DNA of 64,000 nucleotides, taken from NCBI GenBank assembly GCA_016933255.1, contig JAFGBF010000006.1, forward strand, positions 62,001 through 126,000. The letters run 5' to 3'. This document shows, piece after piece, positions 45,858 to 57,552 of this stretch. The DNA comes from Candidatus Krumholzibacteriota bacterium (lineage in GTDB: Bacteria > Krumholzibacteriota > Krumholzibacteriia > Krumholzibacteriales > Krumholzibacteriaceae). Positions within the stretch are counted from its first letter, which is position 1; each line of letters begins with the position of its first letter. A program made the position numbers and the translations under genes. Below the pieces are notes generated by a model. That model saw nothing but the letters and a program-made list of their open reading frames with translations, ran no database searches and had not been told where the DNA came from.

Positions 45858-46819
45858 GCGAAGAAAAAATGGAAGAGACAGGCAAAGAGGAAATCTTATC
45901 CGAATCCCTTGATATAAAAGGGGAAAAGACGGTAGGAGAGATCCTGCTTGAAGCGAGGGAAAGGTCAGGTCTGAGCCTGGAGGCTGTCAGCCAGGAGACC
46001 AGACTTCCTAAAAAATCGCTGGAGTATCTTGAAACAGACAACTTCGAGTCGATACCAGCCAAAGTATACGTGACAGGTTTTCTGAGGACGTACGCAGGCG
46101 TCCTGGGTCTGGATGTATCCCAGATCCTGAACAAATACGAGGTCCAGACAGGACAGACGCACAGAAGCAGGGGAGATTGCTGGGAGATCGAAGAAAGTAC
46201 GATAGAGGAGACGATCAGGTCTCCGAAACTCTTCAAAAAATATTTTCTGCCTGCCGTTGCAGTCATCCTGTTGATTGTCGCAGTTATCTGGCTTGTCAGT
46301 AAGGCCGGCGGGGACAAGGGCGGTAATAACGAACTGCCTGATCCCTCCGCCCGGCAGGAAGAGGGCATAGACCGGCAAGACCAGAGAAGAACCGCTGTTG
46401 GACAAGGTGAAGGGTCTTCGGGTAAAGAGATCCAGTCGGCAGCTGCCGGGAAAGAGGATCTCGGACAGGTCGAGGCGGAAAAAGTGCAGACTGCAGAGTC
46501 GGAGCCTGCAGAGCCCGAAAAGAACAAAAATGGGGGGTTCGAGCTGAAGATCGTCGCCAACAGAGAGGATACGACCTGGTTCGATGTCGTAATCTATACG
46601 GAGGAAGATTCCGGTGCTGACAGTATCTTCCATGATTTCATCCTATACCCCGGCCAGGTCGAATCGTTCAGAACGGAAGGTTCGATCCTCTTCAGGACTA
46701 TAGGAAATGCCGGCGGTTTTATTTTGGAAAGAGACGGCCTTAAGCTCCCTTCTCTCGGCAGAAGAGGCCTGGTGAGAAAAAACATCAGGGTGACACAGTC
46801 CGATATCACCGGAGAATAG
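45854..46819 (+). CDS. rodZ: RodZ-like HTH membrane protein
   Basis: 321 residues: N-terminal HTH_25 domain ('[24 protein letters not shown]' region, about 30-95), one membrane helix near 132-152, a Glu/Gln-rich linker, and a C-terminal beta-rich DUF4115 domain (from '[17 protein letters not shown]'). This is the architecture of RodZ, which links MreB to the elongasome in the inner membrane. MreB itself is not in the window. Translationally coupled to valS by a 4-base overlap. Confidence 0.82.
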   Translation: MSEEKMEETGKEEILSESLDIKGEKTVGEILLEARERSGLSLEAVSQETRLPKKSLEYLETDNFESIPAKVYVTGFLRTYAGVLGLDVSQILNKYEVQTGQTHRSRGDCWEIEESTIEETIRSPKLFKKYFLPAVAVILLIVAVIWLVSKAGGDKGGNNELPDPSARQEEGIDRQDQRRTAVGQGEGSSGKEIQSAAAGKEDLGQVEAEKVQTAESEPAEPEKNKNGGFELKIVANREDTTWFDVVIYTEEDSGADSIFHDFILYPGQVESFRTEGSILFRTIGNAGGFILERDGLKLPSLGRRGLVRKNIRVTQSDITGE

Positions 46820-46913
46820 GGAGGCGGCCGCAAAGCGTTATATCCTGCGCTCATCCGGAAAGATCCGGAAGGGGAACGACCCCGCGGACCTGAATATACG
46901 ATCCTGGCCGATT

Positions 46914-48923
46914 ATGACTTTATACAGACTGCAAGCAGATTACGATCCGACAGGAGATCAGCCCCAGGCAGTTGAAGAGCTTGTTGCGGGGTTAAACAGC
47001 GGGAGCAAATATCAGACGCTCCTTGGCGTGACGGGATCCGGTAAGACCTTTACGATTGCCAACGTTATTGCCAGATCGGGTCTTCCGGTACTTGTAATAT
47101 CGCACAACAAGACCCTTGCCGCGCAGCTCTACGGTGAATTCAGATCTCTTTTTCCCGATAACGCCGTAGAGTATTTTATCAGCTACTACGATTACTATCA
47201 GCCTGAAGCGTTCATTCCCTCGACAGACACCTATATTGAAAAGGATGTATCTATCAATGAGGATATTGACAGGCTCAGGCTTCGCGCGACCGGTGCTCTC
47301 ATGACGAGGAAAGATGTGATAGTCGTTGCAAGTGTATCGTGTATTTACGGCCTTGGATCACCGGAATCATTCTCGAAAATGACTTTCACCCTGAAAGAGG
47401 GAGAAGAATTCAGTCGCGACCGGCTGCTGAAGAAACTGGTTGATATCCGTTACAAAAGAAACGATCTCGATTTTGCCAGGGGCACATTCCGGGTCAGGGG
47501 CGATACGATCGAATTGAAACCTTCCTATCTGGAGCAGGGACTGAGGGTCGAGATGTTTGACGATCAAGTCGAAAGAATATCGGTGATCGACCCTCTCTCT
47601 GGAGAGGTGATAAGAAGGGCGCCGGATGTCTCAATATTTCCCTCCTCGCATTTTGTGGTATCGGAAGGGAGCATTGAAGCGGCTGTATCCAGGATCAGAT
47701 CCGATCTTTCCGAGAGAGTGGCGGAACTCAAAGCCGAAGGGTTCGACTATGAGGCAAGACGGATCGAAACGAGGACAAAGTACGATATTGAGATGATGCT
47801 GGAGATGGGGTACTGCACGGGAATAGAGAATTATTCGAGATATTTCACGGGAAGGGCTCCCGGGGAACGCCCGGCGACTCTGATCGATTATTTTCCCGAT
47901 GATTTTATCGTAGTAATAGACGAATCACATGTCACCATCCCGCAGATCCGGGCGATGTATAAGGGGGACAGAAGCAGAAAAGAAACACTCGTAGAGCACG
48001 GGTTCAGGCTGCCGTCTGCTCTCGATAACAGGCCGCTAAAGTTGGATGAATTCGAAGATATCATCAAGAGGTTCATATATATTTCGGCGACTCCTTCCGA
48101 ATACGAGCTGTCGAAATGCGGTGGGGAGGTAGTAGAACAGATTGTCAGGCCTACCGGCCTCATCGATCCTGTCATCGAAGTCAGGCCTGTCAGCGGGCAA
48201 GTCGACGATCTTTTGGGAGAGATACGCAAACGCGTAAAAAAATCCCAGAGGATCCTCGTAACGACGCTCACCAAGAGAATGGCTGAAGACCTTACCGCGT
48301 ATTTTGCCGGACTTGGAGTTAAGGTCAGGTATCTTCACAGTGATATCCATGCTCTTGACAGGATGGAGATCCTGAGGGATCTTCGTTTTGGAGAGTTCGA
48401 TGTGCTTGTAGGCATAAATCTTCTCCGCGAAGGACTCGATCTGCCCGAGGTGACCCTGGTGGCAGTCCTTGATGCCGACAAGGAAGGATTCCTGCGGTCC
48501 AGGACCTCGCTGATACAGACGGCGGGGAGGGCCGCGAGGCATATAGACGGAAAGGTCATCTTCTATGCCGACGAGATAACGGGATCTATGAAAAAAGCGC
48601 TCGAAGAAACCAGCAGGAGAAGAAAGAAACAGGAAGAATATAACAAAAAACATGGCATTACACCGAGATCGATCATCAAATCAGTAGAGGACGTCAGACT
48701 TTCCACTTCCGTAGCAGATGCAAAAGGAAGGAAGAGGAAACCTGAAGATGATGAGGTATTGCTCCCGGCCGGCATCTTTGACCCGCGTCTTATCGAAAGG
48801 CTGGAGCAGGAGATGATAGAGGAGGCAGAAGCTCTGAATTTTGAAAAGGCGGCAAGCATCAGAGACAGGATCGAAGAGATCAGGATGGATATCGACAGGA
48901 GGAAAAAGGGTGCAGACTCTTGA
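46914..48923 (+). CDS. uvrB: Excinuclease ABC subunit UvrB
   Basis: 669 residues: Walker A GVTGSGKT (38-45), the beta-hairpin segment '[13 protein letters not shown]', helicase motifs, and a C-terminal UVR domain ('[16 protein letters not shown]') that contacts UvrC. Damage-verification subunit of nucleotide excision repair. The 94-base gap before it has a tandem ATCCGGAA (46853-46860 and 46863-46870, ten bases apart) but no recognisable LexA box. The ribosome site is weak. Confidence 0.96.
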   Translation: MTLYRLQADYDPTGDQPQAVEELVAGLNSGSKYQTLLGVTGSGKTFTIANVIARSGLPVLVISHNKTLAAQLYGEFRSLFPDNAVEYFISYYDYYQPEAFIPSTDTYIEKDVSINEDIDRLRLRATGALMTRKDVIVVASVSCIYGLGSPESFSKMTFTLKEGEEFSRDRLLKKLVDIRYKRNDLDFARGTFRVRGDTIELKPSYLEQGLRVEMFDDQVERISVIDPLSGEVIRRAPDVSIFPSSHFVVSEGSIEAAVSRIRSDLSERVAELKAEGFDYEARRIETRTKYDIEMMLEMGYCTGIENYSRYFTGRAPGERPATLIDYFPDDFIVVIDESHVTIPQIRAMYKGDRSRKETLVEHGFRLPSALDNRPLKLDEFEDIIKRFIYISATPSEYELSKCGGEVVEQIVRPTGLIDPVIEVRPVSGQVDDLLGEIRKRVKKSQRILVTTLTKRMAEDLTAYFAGLGVKVRYLHSDIHALDRMEILRDLRFGEFDVLVGINLLREGLDLPEVTLVAVLDADKEGFLRSRTSLIQTAGRAARHIDGKVIFYADEITGSMKKALEETSRRRKKQEEYNKKHGITPRSIIKSVEDVRLSTSVADAKGRKRKPEDDEVLLPAGIFDPRLIERLEQEMIEEAEALNFEKAASIRDRIEEIRMDIDRRKKGADS

Positions 48924-49758
48924 AGAAACCATAGCCGCGATCGTAAAGCAGGCGATTGAGGAAGACTCTGCCCACGATGATCTGACTTCAAAGCTTACCA
49001 TTCCGGAAGGGATGAAAGGTAGCGCCGGGATCATCGCCAGGGAAGAAGGCGTCATATCGGGACAGGACGCCGCGTCGGCAGCTTTCAGAGAGGTGGATCG
49101 GACGACCGTTTATGACGCGGTCATTCCAGATGGCGGAAGAGCCGGTGAAAATGATGTCGTGGCGCGGATAAAGGGAGATTATGCTTCGATCCTTTCAGCA
49201 GAAAGGACCGCTTTGAACCTTCTCGGGCACTTGTCGGGGGTTGCGACCCTTACAGCCCGCTACGTCAGGATGACCTCGGATTCGGGAGTGCAGATACTCG
49301 ATACGAGAAAGACGACTCCGGGAATGCGGCTTCTGGAAAAAAGGGCAGTAGCCGATGGCGGAGGCATGAACCATCGTCTCGATCTTGCATCCTATATCCT
49401 CGTCAAGGAAAACCACATTCAGGCGGCAGGCGGGCTCTCGAAACTGAGCGGCGTCCTCGGGACGAGGATCCTGGAGGCGGAAATAGAGGTGACATCTCCT
49501 GATCAGCTGAGGGTCCTTCGATCGACTCCTCCTGCCAGGATCATGCTTGACAATTTTTCTCCAGGTATGATCAGGGAGGCTCTGGCAGAGATGGACAGCT
49601 GGAAAGCCGGCAGGCCGGAGATCGAGGTGTCAGGCGGAATCGATCTTACGAATATATCTTCGTTTCTGATAAAGGGAATCGATTACATATCAGTCGGGGC
49701 ATTGACTTCCTCGGCGCCTTCTCTCGATCTGACCCTCCTTAGTGAAGGAGCTGCATGA
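48910..49758 (+). CDS. nadC: Nicotinate-nucleotide diphosphorylase (quinolinate PRTase) NadC
   Basis: 282 residues from GTG 48910 (AGGAGG at 48897-48902, seven bases upstream), overlapping uvrB by 14 bases. Family motifs: '[10 protein letters not shown]', '[17 protein letters not shown]', '[21 protein letters not shown]' (split as residues ~135-155), '[16 protein letters not shown]' and 'EIEVTS'. It converts quinolinate and PRPP to nicotinate mononucleotide in NAD synthesis. Confidence 0.95.
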   Translation: MQTLEETIAAIVKQAIEEDSAHDDLTSKLTIPEGMKGSAGIIAREEGVISGQDAASAAFREVDRTTVYDAVIPDGGRAGENDVVARIKGDYASILSAERTALNLLGHLSGVATLTARYVRMTSDSGVQILDTRKTTPGMRLLEKRAVADGGGMNHRLDLASYILVKENHIQAAGGLSKLSGVLGTRILEAEIEVTSPDQLRVLRSTPPARIMLDNFSPGMIREALAEMDSWKAGRPEIEVSGGIDLTNISSFLIKGIDYISVGALTSSAPSLDLTLLSEGAA

Positions 49759-50573
49759 AGATGGAAAAAAGATCTGCCGCGGCCGGTCTCTCCGGCGGGA
49801 TCGAACTTCACCCTGCGAGAATAATGAATATGATTTCGGCGGCGCGATTCGGCACTACCGTGATACTCTGTGAGGAGGTCGATTCAACGAACCGTATCGC
49901 CGCCGAGGCGGCGGCCGGCGGAGCTCCCGAGGGGACACTCTTCGTGGCTCTGCGCCAGTACTCGGGAAGAGGCAGAAAAGGAAGAGAATGGTTTTCGACT
50001 GAAGCCGGAAGCCTTGTATTTTCAATAATACTGAGGCCGCAGGAGACCCCTGAATCACTTACTACTCTTATGGGGCTTGCTGCAGCCCAGACGATAGATG
50101 AGTTTTATCCCGGGATCGAGACTTCGATCAAATGGCCTAATGACATCTTTATCAGCGGAACGAAGGTCGCCGGTATCCTTGCTGAATCCAGGGGAAAAGA
50201 TGTGATAGTGGGGATCGGGATCGATGTCAACGAGACAGAAGATGATTTTCCCGTTGAGCTGAAAAGTACAGCTGTTTCTCTGAGGATAGCTTCCGGCAGC
50301 AAGCTTGACAGGGGTATGCTCCTCGCTGCCATTGTCGACAGGTTCGAGATCCTGTATACGAGGTGGGAGATGGAAGGGTTGAGCATATTCAGGTTCGATA
50401 TCGAGAAGAAACTTTTGTGGAAGGGGATGGAAGCTTCGATAGAAACGGGGGACGGTGATTTTTCAGGGACGGTCTCCGGCGTAACATCCGAAGGATACCT
50501 CAGGATCAGGTCGAACGGAGAAGAACGGATTTTCCGGGCTGGCGACCTGAGTCTGAGAGTGGAGGAGAGATGA
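49755..50573 (+). CDS. birA: Biotin--protein ligase BirA (no DNA-binding domain)
   Basis: 272 residues. Biotinyl-AMP site 'GRGRKGREWFS' and 'KWPNDIFISGTKVAGILAES' are intact, and a small C-terminal SH3-like domain follows. The N-terminal helix-turn-helix of E. coli BirA is missing, so this is a group I ligase without repressor function. It attaches biotin to acetyl-CoA carboxylase or similar carriers. Overlaps both neighbours by four bases. Confidence 0.94.
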   Translation: MKMEKRSAAAGLSGGIELHPARIMNMISAARFGTTVILCEEVDSTNRIAAEAAAGGAPEGTLFVALRQYSGRGRKGREWFSTEAGSLVFSIILRPQETPESLTTLMGLAAAQTIDEFYPGIETSIKWPNDIFISGTKVAGILAESRGKDVIVGIGIDVNETEDDFPVELKSTAVSLRIASGSKLDRGMLLAAIVDRFEILYTRWEMEGLSIFRFDIEKKLLWKGMEASIETGDGDFSGTVSGVTSEGYLRIRSNGEERIFRAGDLSLRVEER

Positions 50574-51316
50574 GCAGGGTATTGGCTTTGGACAGAGGCA
50601 ACTACAGCCTCAAGGCGGCCCTTTTCAGTTCGGGATCGATCGTCGAAAGATGGGACAGCGCTCCCGGATCTTCTGCTGAACTGCTTGAAAAGATTTTGGA
50701 CGACGCGGCGCCCGAGGGGATCGTATATTCCAGCGTCGTTCCGGAGTGGAAGCGGCTGCTCTTAAAGGCAGCAGGAGGCAGGAGACCTGTCGTACTGCTT
50801 GAAGCAGGGTATGACAGTGATCTTCCTTTCGAGCTGCTTCTGGACGATCGGTCTTCAGTAGGGTCCGACAGGATCTCGGCAGCGGCAGGAGCTGTCTCGG
50901 AGGGATATTCGGAAGCTGTGATCGTTGATGCCGGTACTGCTGTTACTGTGGATCTATTATCCTCGTCGGGATTTGAAGGGGGTTCGATATTCCCCGGTTC
51001 CGGCCTGCTTCTTTCTTCCCTGGGAAAAGGTACTGCAGCTCTGCCTGACCTTGCTCCGGGAGGCGGCCTTTTCAATCCGCCGTTCAGGAATACTGCCGAT
51101 GCGATGATATCGGGTTCCACGTGGGGTTTGATCGGAGCTGTCAAAGAGCTTGTCCAAAGGACGATCGAATCGTCATCCGGGCGACCAGAGGTCATCCTGA
51201 CCGGAGGTTCAGCAGGGCTGCTTAAACCGCATATCGGATTCGACGCGAAAGTAATACCTGATCTTGTATTCAAAGGGCTTTTCTGGATTTTTACTCATAA
51301 TCCGGGCGGATCATGA
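50570..51316 (+). CDS. coaX: Type III pantothenate kinase CoaX
   Basis: 248 residues of the ASKHA fold: 'LALDRGNYSLKAALF' (phosphate-1 motif; Arg replaces the usual Val/Ile after Asp), 'GSDRISAAAGA', 'VIVDAGTAVTVDLL' and a glycine-rich 'ILTGGSAGLL'. It phosphorylates pantothenate, the product of the panB/panC genes at 58-60 kb. Type III enzymes are not inhibited by CoA. Last gene of the uvrB-nadC-birA-coaX run. Confidence 0.92.
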   Translation: MSRVLALDRGNYSLKAALFSSGSIVERWDSAPGSSAELLEKILDDAAPEGIVYSSVVPEWKRLLLKAAGGRRPVVLLEAGYDSDLPFELLLDDRSSVGSDRISAAAGAVSEGYSEAVIVDAGTAVTVDLLSSSGFEGGSIFPGSGLLLSSLGKGTAALPDLAPGGGLFNPPFRNTADAMISGSTWGLIGAVKELVQRTIESSSGRPEVILTGGSAGLLKPHIGFDAKVIPDLVFKGLFWIFTHNPGGS

Positions 51317-51425
51317 TCTTCCATCAGAATAAAAGGGATATATACCTGTTTTGATATAAGCCGCCGGGGGTCCGGAAGGTCCCGCTGCCGCCGGGCGATA
51401 AAAATATTCAAATGATATTTTTTTC

Positions 51426-51454
51426 TTGAAATAATCCGGGTTTCACAATATATT
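51426..51454 (+). promoter_or_regulatory. groES promoter
   Basis: TTGAAA (51426-51431), 17 bases, TATATT (51449-51454). The predicted start near 51461 puts the CIRCE element at the beginning of the transcript. Confidence 0.65.
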
Positions 51455-51469
51455 ATGACTCCCAAAAGA

Positions 51470-51496
51470 TTGGCACTCTAGGGTTGAGAGTGCTAA
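51470..51496. promoter_or_regulatory. CIRCE element (HrcA operator)
   Basis: TTGGCACTC-N9-GAGTGCTAA, the classical CIRCE inverted repeat with one deviation (G for A at position 3). HrcA binds this site to repress groESL until heat shock. hrcA itself is not in the window. Confidence 0.95.
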
Positions 51497-51548
51497 TAAT
51501 AAGTAAATAAAAAAGTTACCAATTGTTAAAACAAAAAAGGAGGGAAAA

Positions 51549-51836
51549 ATGAAGATTACGCCACTGGCTGACAGGGTTCTGGTAAAGCCTGTAGACCCTG
51601 TGGAAGTAAAGAAGAGCGGGATCATCATCCCCGATACAGCCAAAGAGAAGCCTCAGGAAGGCGAGATCATAGCAGTAGGCAAGGGACGCGTAAACGAGAC
51701 GACTGGCGAGAGGATACCTCTCGAAGTAAAGAAGGGCGACAAGGTCCTTTACGGAAAATATTCCGGTACGGAGATCACCATAGATGACAAGGAATATCTG
51801 ATACTCAGAGAGAGCGATATTCTTGCTGTCGTATAG
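51549..51836 (+). CDS. groES: Co-chaperonin GroES
   Basis: 95 residues beginning '[14 protein letters not shown]', with the mobile loop 'KEKPQEGEI' and '[11 protein letters not shown]'. Forms the heptameric lid of GroEL. A perfect AGGAGG ribosome site precedes it, and groEL follows after 23 bases. Confidence 0.98.
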   Translation: MKITPLADRVLVKPVDPVEVKKSGIIIPDTAKEKPQEGEIIAVGKGRVNETTGERIPLEVKKGDKVLYGKYSGTEITIDDKEYLILRESDILAVV

Positions 51837-51853
51837 CCTGCAGAAGGGAGTGA

Positions 51854-53500
<1,647 letters not shown>

Positions 53501-53522
53501 GAGTCTCCCGCTTGTCGATATG

Positions 53523-53560
53523 GGGGTGCCCGGGTTCGGTTCCCAGGCACCCCTTTCTTT
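53523..53560 (+). terminator. Intrinsic terminator of groESL
   Basis: GGGGTGCC (53523-53530) pairs with GGCACCCC (53546-53553), extended by GGG/CCC beyond one mismatch; the 7-base loop is at 53535-53541, and TTTCTTT follows. Confidence 0.9.
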
Positions 53561-53569
53561 AGAATTCGC

Positions 53570-53598
53570 TTGAATTTCAATCTGAATGTTAATATTTT
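53570..53598 (+). promoter_or_regulatory. Possible promoter of the propeller lipoprotein gene
   Basis: TTGAAT (53570-53575), 17 bases, TATTTT (53593-53598), located just after the groEL terminator. It gives a leader of about 95 bases before GTG 53702. Confidence 0.4.
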
Positions 53599-53701
53599 AC
53601 AACCAGTGAGGACTGATTATTGTCCGGCATGGATCGCCGGAAGAAGATGCGGGCGCAGTTTCCGCTGTCAGGTTTTTCGGACACAAACATGGAGGTCTCA
53701 A

Positions 53702-55390
53702 GTGAGCCGGTGGAAGATAGTCGGGCCGTGGACGTTGACTCTGGTGTTTTCGCTTTATCTGGCGATATTTGCCGGCTGTAACGATAATCCGGTCGATGGT
53801 GATACAGTTAGTCCCGAGCTTGAAACATTAGAGATACTTTGTCACGATCTTTCTCCTTTACCTGATTCACTCGCGCGGCTTACTGTGCTGGTCGAGGGTG
53901 TCAGTCCGGGCAACACCTGGCCTACATATACCTGGGAGGCTGACGGAGGGTCTTTTCCCTATGGGAATACGGGGATATCGGTAGAATGGAAAGCTCCGAG
54001 TGAGACCGGCATATATGAGGTATCTGTCAGGGGGACCCTTGATGGCGTGGCCGACACTATCTCAAAATATGTGATGGTAAGAAATTTTGAGGAGATCAAT
54101 ACTGGTAAGAATTTCAGCTGTTCCCCGGTACTTGTCTCCAATATTCTCTATTTCTTCGGCGGTTCAGACGGCCTTTCACCGAGAAGTACTGTATTTAAGG
54201 GGTTCCATTGCTACAGGTACGGTTCCCCCGGGGTCTCTTCGCTCATCTCCGAAACTGGAGAAACCGTCGGAGGCGGATATGGTCTGAGGATCAATCCGAT
54301 CGGACGGAGCGTTTCAGGATCATTTCACGGAGAATATTTCCCCAGTCTGCTTCAGCAGAGGCTGGATGTCTGGATATTTCCTCTCCTGTTCGGTACTGAT
54401 TATAATATCACAAACGATGATGGCGGGGTAAACCTGAGGAGAAATCAGCATGTCAACCCCGGGCAGAATCAGGCAGGCGACAACGTCGTTTGGGAAGCGA
54501 GGATCGTCGGAACCCGTCCCGACGGGACCGAGGACCTTTCCAAGATAGGATTCTGGGACAAACCGACGAATCAGAAGGTATATGTTACCCAAAGCCATGA
54601 TTCATTTACCGTCCTGATCAACGGTATTCCCGTGGTCACTCACAGGTATTACAACAATATCAAACCGACGATAGTGCCTGCGGGAGACGCCATGGTATAT
54701 TTTGTTGATACTACGGGAGTCTTTGAACCCTGCAAGATGAATATCGGCGACTTTCCGGTAATATCATCACGGGTGGCTATGGGCGGTATCTTCAATCAGG
54801 CACGTATCAAGATCGACCGTACTACGGTCTTCATCTGGAACAAGACTTTTGAACTCCTGGGATTTGTCTCATTAGGGGGGAAACTCTGTTTCGTCGATTA
54901 CAGGAACAACTCGGTGACCGTGGCCAGCGGTATCGAAGGTATCCAGGAATTTGCCTGGTCTCCCGACGATACCGAATGTGCGGTCGTCAATGAAGAAGGC
55001 ATATGGATCGTCAGCGCCGCCGGTGTCGTCTCGAACTCTCCGGTCTATGTCAAGGAGAGGGCGACCGATGGTATATTCGGCGTAAACTGGTCGCCCAATA
55101 TAGAGGATCCGAAGATCGGGTTCCGAATGGTAAGAAAAGGAAAAACGGTAGAAGATTCATATTCTGCCCTTGTTCTGTGCATGCTCGATTCAGACACAGG
55201 CGAGTGGATGCATGTCTACGCATCGCGGAGTGTGAACTGGACCTCTTCATATGAACCGAATGTTGATTATTTGTATATGAAGGTGTTTTTTACAAGTGAA
55301 GAGGTTATGTACGTTCCTTTCCCTACGCCTCCGTGGTCGGGAGATCCTCTAAGAAGAGTCGAGTGCACGATCTTCCGCAGTTTCGAATAG
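53702..55390 (+). CDS. Lipoprotein with Ig-like and TolB-like propeller regions
   Basis: 562 residues from GTG 53702 (GGAGG 53691-53695, six bases upstream). An upstream in-frame start at 53570 would add 44 residues ahead of the signal peptide and is rejected. The signal peptide ends in the lipobox 'IFAGC'. An Ig-like region follows (about 35-110, 'YTWEADGGSF'), then a lectin-like beta region, then propeller-type repeats ('FAWSPDDTECAVVNEEGIWIVS', 'GVNWSPNIEDPKIGF'). It probably sits on the periplasmic or outer face; function unknown. Confidence 0.72.
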   Translation: MSRWKIVGPWTLTLVFSLYLAIFAGCNDNPVDGDTVSPELETLEILCHDLSPLPDSLARLTVLVEGVSPGNTWPTYTWEADGGSFPYGNTGISVEWKAPSETGIYEVSVRGTLDGVADTISKYVMVRNFEEINTGKNFSCSPVLVSNILYFFGGSDGLSPRSTVFKGFHCYRYGSPGVSSLISETGETVGGGYGLRINPIGRSVSGSFHGEYFPSLLQQRLDVWIFPLLFGTDYNITNDDGGVNLRRNQHVNPGQNQAGDNVVWEARIVGTRPDGTEDLSKIGFWDKPTNQKVYVTQSHDSFTVLINGIPVVTHRYYNNIKPTIVPAGDAMVYFVDTTGVFEPCKMNIGDFPVISSRVAMGGIFNQARIKIDRTTVFIWNKTFELLGFVSLGGKLCFVDYRNNSVTVASGIEGIQEFAWSPDDTECAVVNEEGIWIVSAAGVVSNSPVYVKERATDGIFGVNWSPNIEDPKIGFRMVRKGKTVEDSYSALVLCMLDSDTGEWMHVYASRSVNWTSSYEPNVDYLYMKVFFTSEEVMYVPFPTPPWSGDPLRRVECTIFRSFE

Positions 55391-55426
55391 ATGATGATAT
55401 ATATATTGACGGAGATAAAATTTTAG

Positions 55427-56593
55427 ATGCAATCAAAGAGGCTCGGAGAACTTCCTCCATATCTGTTTGTTGAAATAGACAGGAAAAAGGAAGCACTGGT
55501 CCGCGGAGGGCGCGAGGTTCTAGATCTGGGGATCGGGGATCCTGATCTCGGAGCCTGCCACCTTCTGCGCGATTCTCTCAGAACTGCGATCGACAATCTC
55601 AAGTACGACAGGTATCCCCCTGACAGGGGCCTGCCGGTTCTTGTAGAAGCTATTCGCTCCTGGGCGAAGAGAGAGCATGGCACGGTACTTGAAAATGATG
55701 AGATCCTTGTTACGATAGGCAGCAAGGAAGCTATTGCGCATCTTCCTCTTGCTGTGGCGGATCAGGGAGATATAGTACTCGTTCCCGATCCGGGATATCC
55801 GGTCTATAACTCATCAGCGGTATTTGCGGGAGCTGCTGTCCACAAGATGCCCCTTTTGAGTTCCAATCGATACTGGCCGGACCTGGGCGCCATTGATAAG
55901 GGTGTGCTCCGCAGGGCGAAAGTGGCGTATTTCAATTATCCCAATAATCCTACTTCGGCGACAGCTTCAGAAGGGATGTTTGCCGATGCGCTTGAATTCT
56001 GCAGTAAGAACGGCATAGTAATGGTAAACGATGCCGCCTACAGCGAGATAATCTACGATGGACGCTGGTCGGGACTATTTCCCGTTGCAAAAAGATCCGG
56101 CGCGTCGTATATAGAGTTCTTCTCCTTTTCAAAGACCTTCTCCATAACAGGGTGGCGGGTCGGTTTTGCCGTTGGATCTTCCGATGTGATCTCGGCTCTT
56201 GCCAGGCTGAAGACGAATATAGATTCGGGCGTGTTCGGCTCTGTCCAGAAAGCAGTCGCTTCAGTATTGAATGATCACTTTGAAGAGGTAAGATCTGAAG
56301 TGGTTGCGAGGTACAGGGAGCGAAGAGATCTTCTCGCATCCAGTCTGGATAAGGCGGGATTCGTCTACGATACCCCTGAAGCCACCTTTTATTTCTGGGT
56401 TCCCGTTCCTGGCGGCGGAGGAAGTTCTATTGATTTCTGTGGACATCTGATGGAAAAGACAGGTATAGTCGCTACTCCGGGAGTAGGGTTCGGCCGTAAT
56501 GGCGAAGGGTATTTCAGGCTTTCAGTGACGTCTCCGACAGAGACCATCCGCGAAGCGGGAAAAAGGATCATTGATTTTACAAATAATAGTTGA
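55427..56593 (+). CDS. dapL: DapL-like aminotransferase (LL-diaminopimelate aminotransferase type)
   Basis: 388-residue class I/II PLP aminotransferase. It has 'LGIGDPDL', 'PGYPVYNSSAVFAGA', 'FNYPNNPTSATA' and the PLP lysine in 'SFSKTFSITGWRVG'. The N-terminal 'RLGELPPYLFVEIDRKK' is the usual start of the DapL2 group, which makes LL-DAP directly from tetrahydrodipicolinate. That agrees with a meso-DAP-type MurE in the window, but other aminotransferases share these motifs and activity is not certain. Confidence 0.75.
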   Translation: MQSKRLGELPPYLFVEIDRKKEALVRGGREVLDLGIGDPDLGACHLLRDSLRTAIDNLKYDRYPPDRGLPVLVEAIRSWAKREHGTVLENDEILVTIGSKEAIAHLPLAVADQGDIVLVPDPGYPVYNSSAVFAGAAVHKMPLLSSNRYWPDLGAIDKGVLRRAKVAYFNYPNNPTSATASEGMFADALEFCSKNGIVMVNDAAYSEIIYDGRWSGLFPVAKRSGASYIEFFSFSKTFSITGWRVGFAVGSSDVISALARLKTNIDSGVFGSVQKAVASVLNDHFEEVRSEVVARYRERRDLLASSLDKAGFVYDTPEATFYFWVPVPGGGGSSIDFCGHLMEKTGIVATPGVGFGRNGEGYFRLSVTSPTETIREAGKRIIDFTNNS

Positions 56594-56611
56594 GATTCAG
56601 GGAGGTCTTCC

Positions 56612-56974
56612 TTGGTCGATGAAAAGGTTATTCTGAAGGGGATCACCGTCTTCGGTTATTACGGCGTTTCGCCGACCGAAAGGGAAATAGGGCAGAAACT
56701 GCAGATCGACGTCGAATATTTCCACGATTTCACAAAAGCCTGCGTGACTGATTCTCTCGAAGATACGGTAAATTATGAAAGAGTCTACTCAAAGGTGATG
56801 GAGACGGTCGAGAAAAACAAGTTCAATCTGCTCGAGACCCTGGCTGATGCGATCTGTAACGATATTCTCGAGGAATTTCCAATAAACAGGATAAAGACGA
56901 TTATAAAAAAACTCACCCTACCTTTTCCGAACAATCTTGATCATGTCGCTGTTATCGTCGAACGGGAAGCCTGA
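56612..56974 (+). CDS. folB: Dihydroneopterin aldolase FolB
   Basis: 120 residues from TTG 56612 behind GGGAGG (56600-56605). 'GYYGVSPTEREIGQ', 'VNYERVY', 'LLETLADAI' and the late Lys in 'IIKKLTLPFP' match DHNA; the Glu, Tyr and Lys used in catalysis are kept. It splits 7,8-dihydroneopterin to the pterin substrate of FolK, the next gene. Confidence 0.92.
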   Translation: MVDEKVILKGITVFGYYGVSPTEREIGQKLQIDVEYFHDFTKACVTDSLEDTVNYERVYSKVMETVEKNKFNLLETLADAICNDILEEFPINRIKTIIKKLTLPFPNNLDHVAVIVEREA

Positions 56975-56984
56975 TAAAAACAAG

Positions 56985-57485
56985 GTGATCGATGTCATCC
57001 TTTCTCTCGGATCAAACGTCGGAGAGAGAGAGTGGAATATCATCCGGGGAGTGAATATGCTTTCCGGCTGCGGTGGGATAGAGGCCGCGGGGCTCAGTTC
57101 GCTTTACGAGAGTGAGCCTGAGGGGAGCGGTTTTTCGGGCAGATTTGTCAATGCTGTAGCTCTTGTAAAAACAATACATCCCCCCGAACGCTTTCTTGAT
57201 CTGTGTCAGAGGGTGGAGAGGAGAGCGGGCCGTGTCCACGCCGCAGCCTGCAGGGACAGGACCCTTGATATTGATATAATCTTTTTTGGCGGCCTTGTTA
57301 TAGACACAGAACGGCTGAAAGTCCCCCACGGACTTTACAGAAACAGGGAATTCGTGCTCAAACCGCTTCAGGAGGCCGCCCCGGAAATGCTCATTCCTCC
57401 TGACAACATACCCGTCTCCGTGCTTCTTGACCGCCTCGGCAATCCTGAGCGGGTGCGAAAAATATCTGCACGGGCGATTATCTAA
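56985..57485 (+). CDS. folK: HPPK (6-hydroxymethyl-dihydropterin pyrophosphokinase) FolK
   Basis: About 166 residues from GTG 56985, giving 'MIDVILSLGSNVGERE', the family's usual N-terminus. TTG 56937 or ATG 56943 would overlap folB; none has a good ribosome site. Other motifs: 'YESEPEGSGFSGRFVNAV', 'RDRTLDIDIIFFGG' and 'VPHGLYRNREFVLKPL'. Transfers diphosphate from ATP to the pterin in folate synthesis. Confidence 0.93.
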   Translation: MIDVILSLGSNVGEREWNIIRGVNMLSGCGGIEAAGLSSLYESEPEGSGFSGRFVNAVALVKTIHPPERFLDLCQRVERRAGRVHAAACRDRTLDIDIIFFGGLVIDTERLKVPHGLYRNREFVLKPLQEAAPEMLIPPDNIPVSVLLDRLGNPERVRKISARAII

Positions 57486-57552
57486 ACCAATTGATTCATA
57501 AACAGTTGGATTGATATTGACATATCATTCAATATTGACTACCGTAGATGCT

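Noticed and set aside
45751-46560. 269-residue minus-strand open frame opposite valS end and rodZ
   Set aside because: Serine/proline-rich shadow frame; both + strand genes are well supported.
46820-46913. LexA box searched for upstream of uvrB
   Set aside because: Only a tandem ATCCGGAA was found; no known LexA-type palindrome is visible.
53523-53560. Sequence resembling a tRNA T-arm (GGGTTCGGTTCCC)
   Set aside because: No acceptor, D or anticodon arms fit between the groEL stop and this point; the stem plus T-rich end is a terminator.
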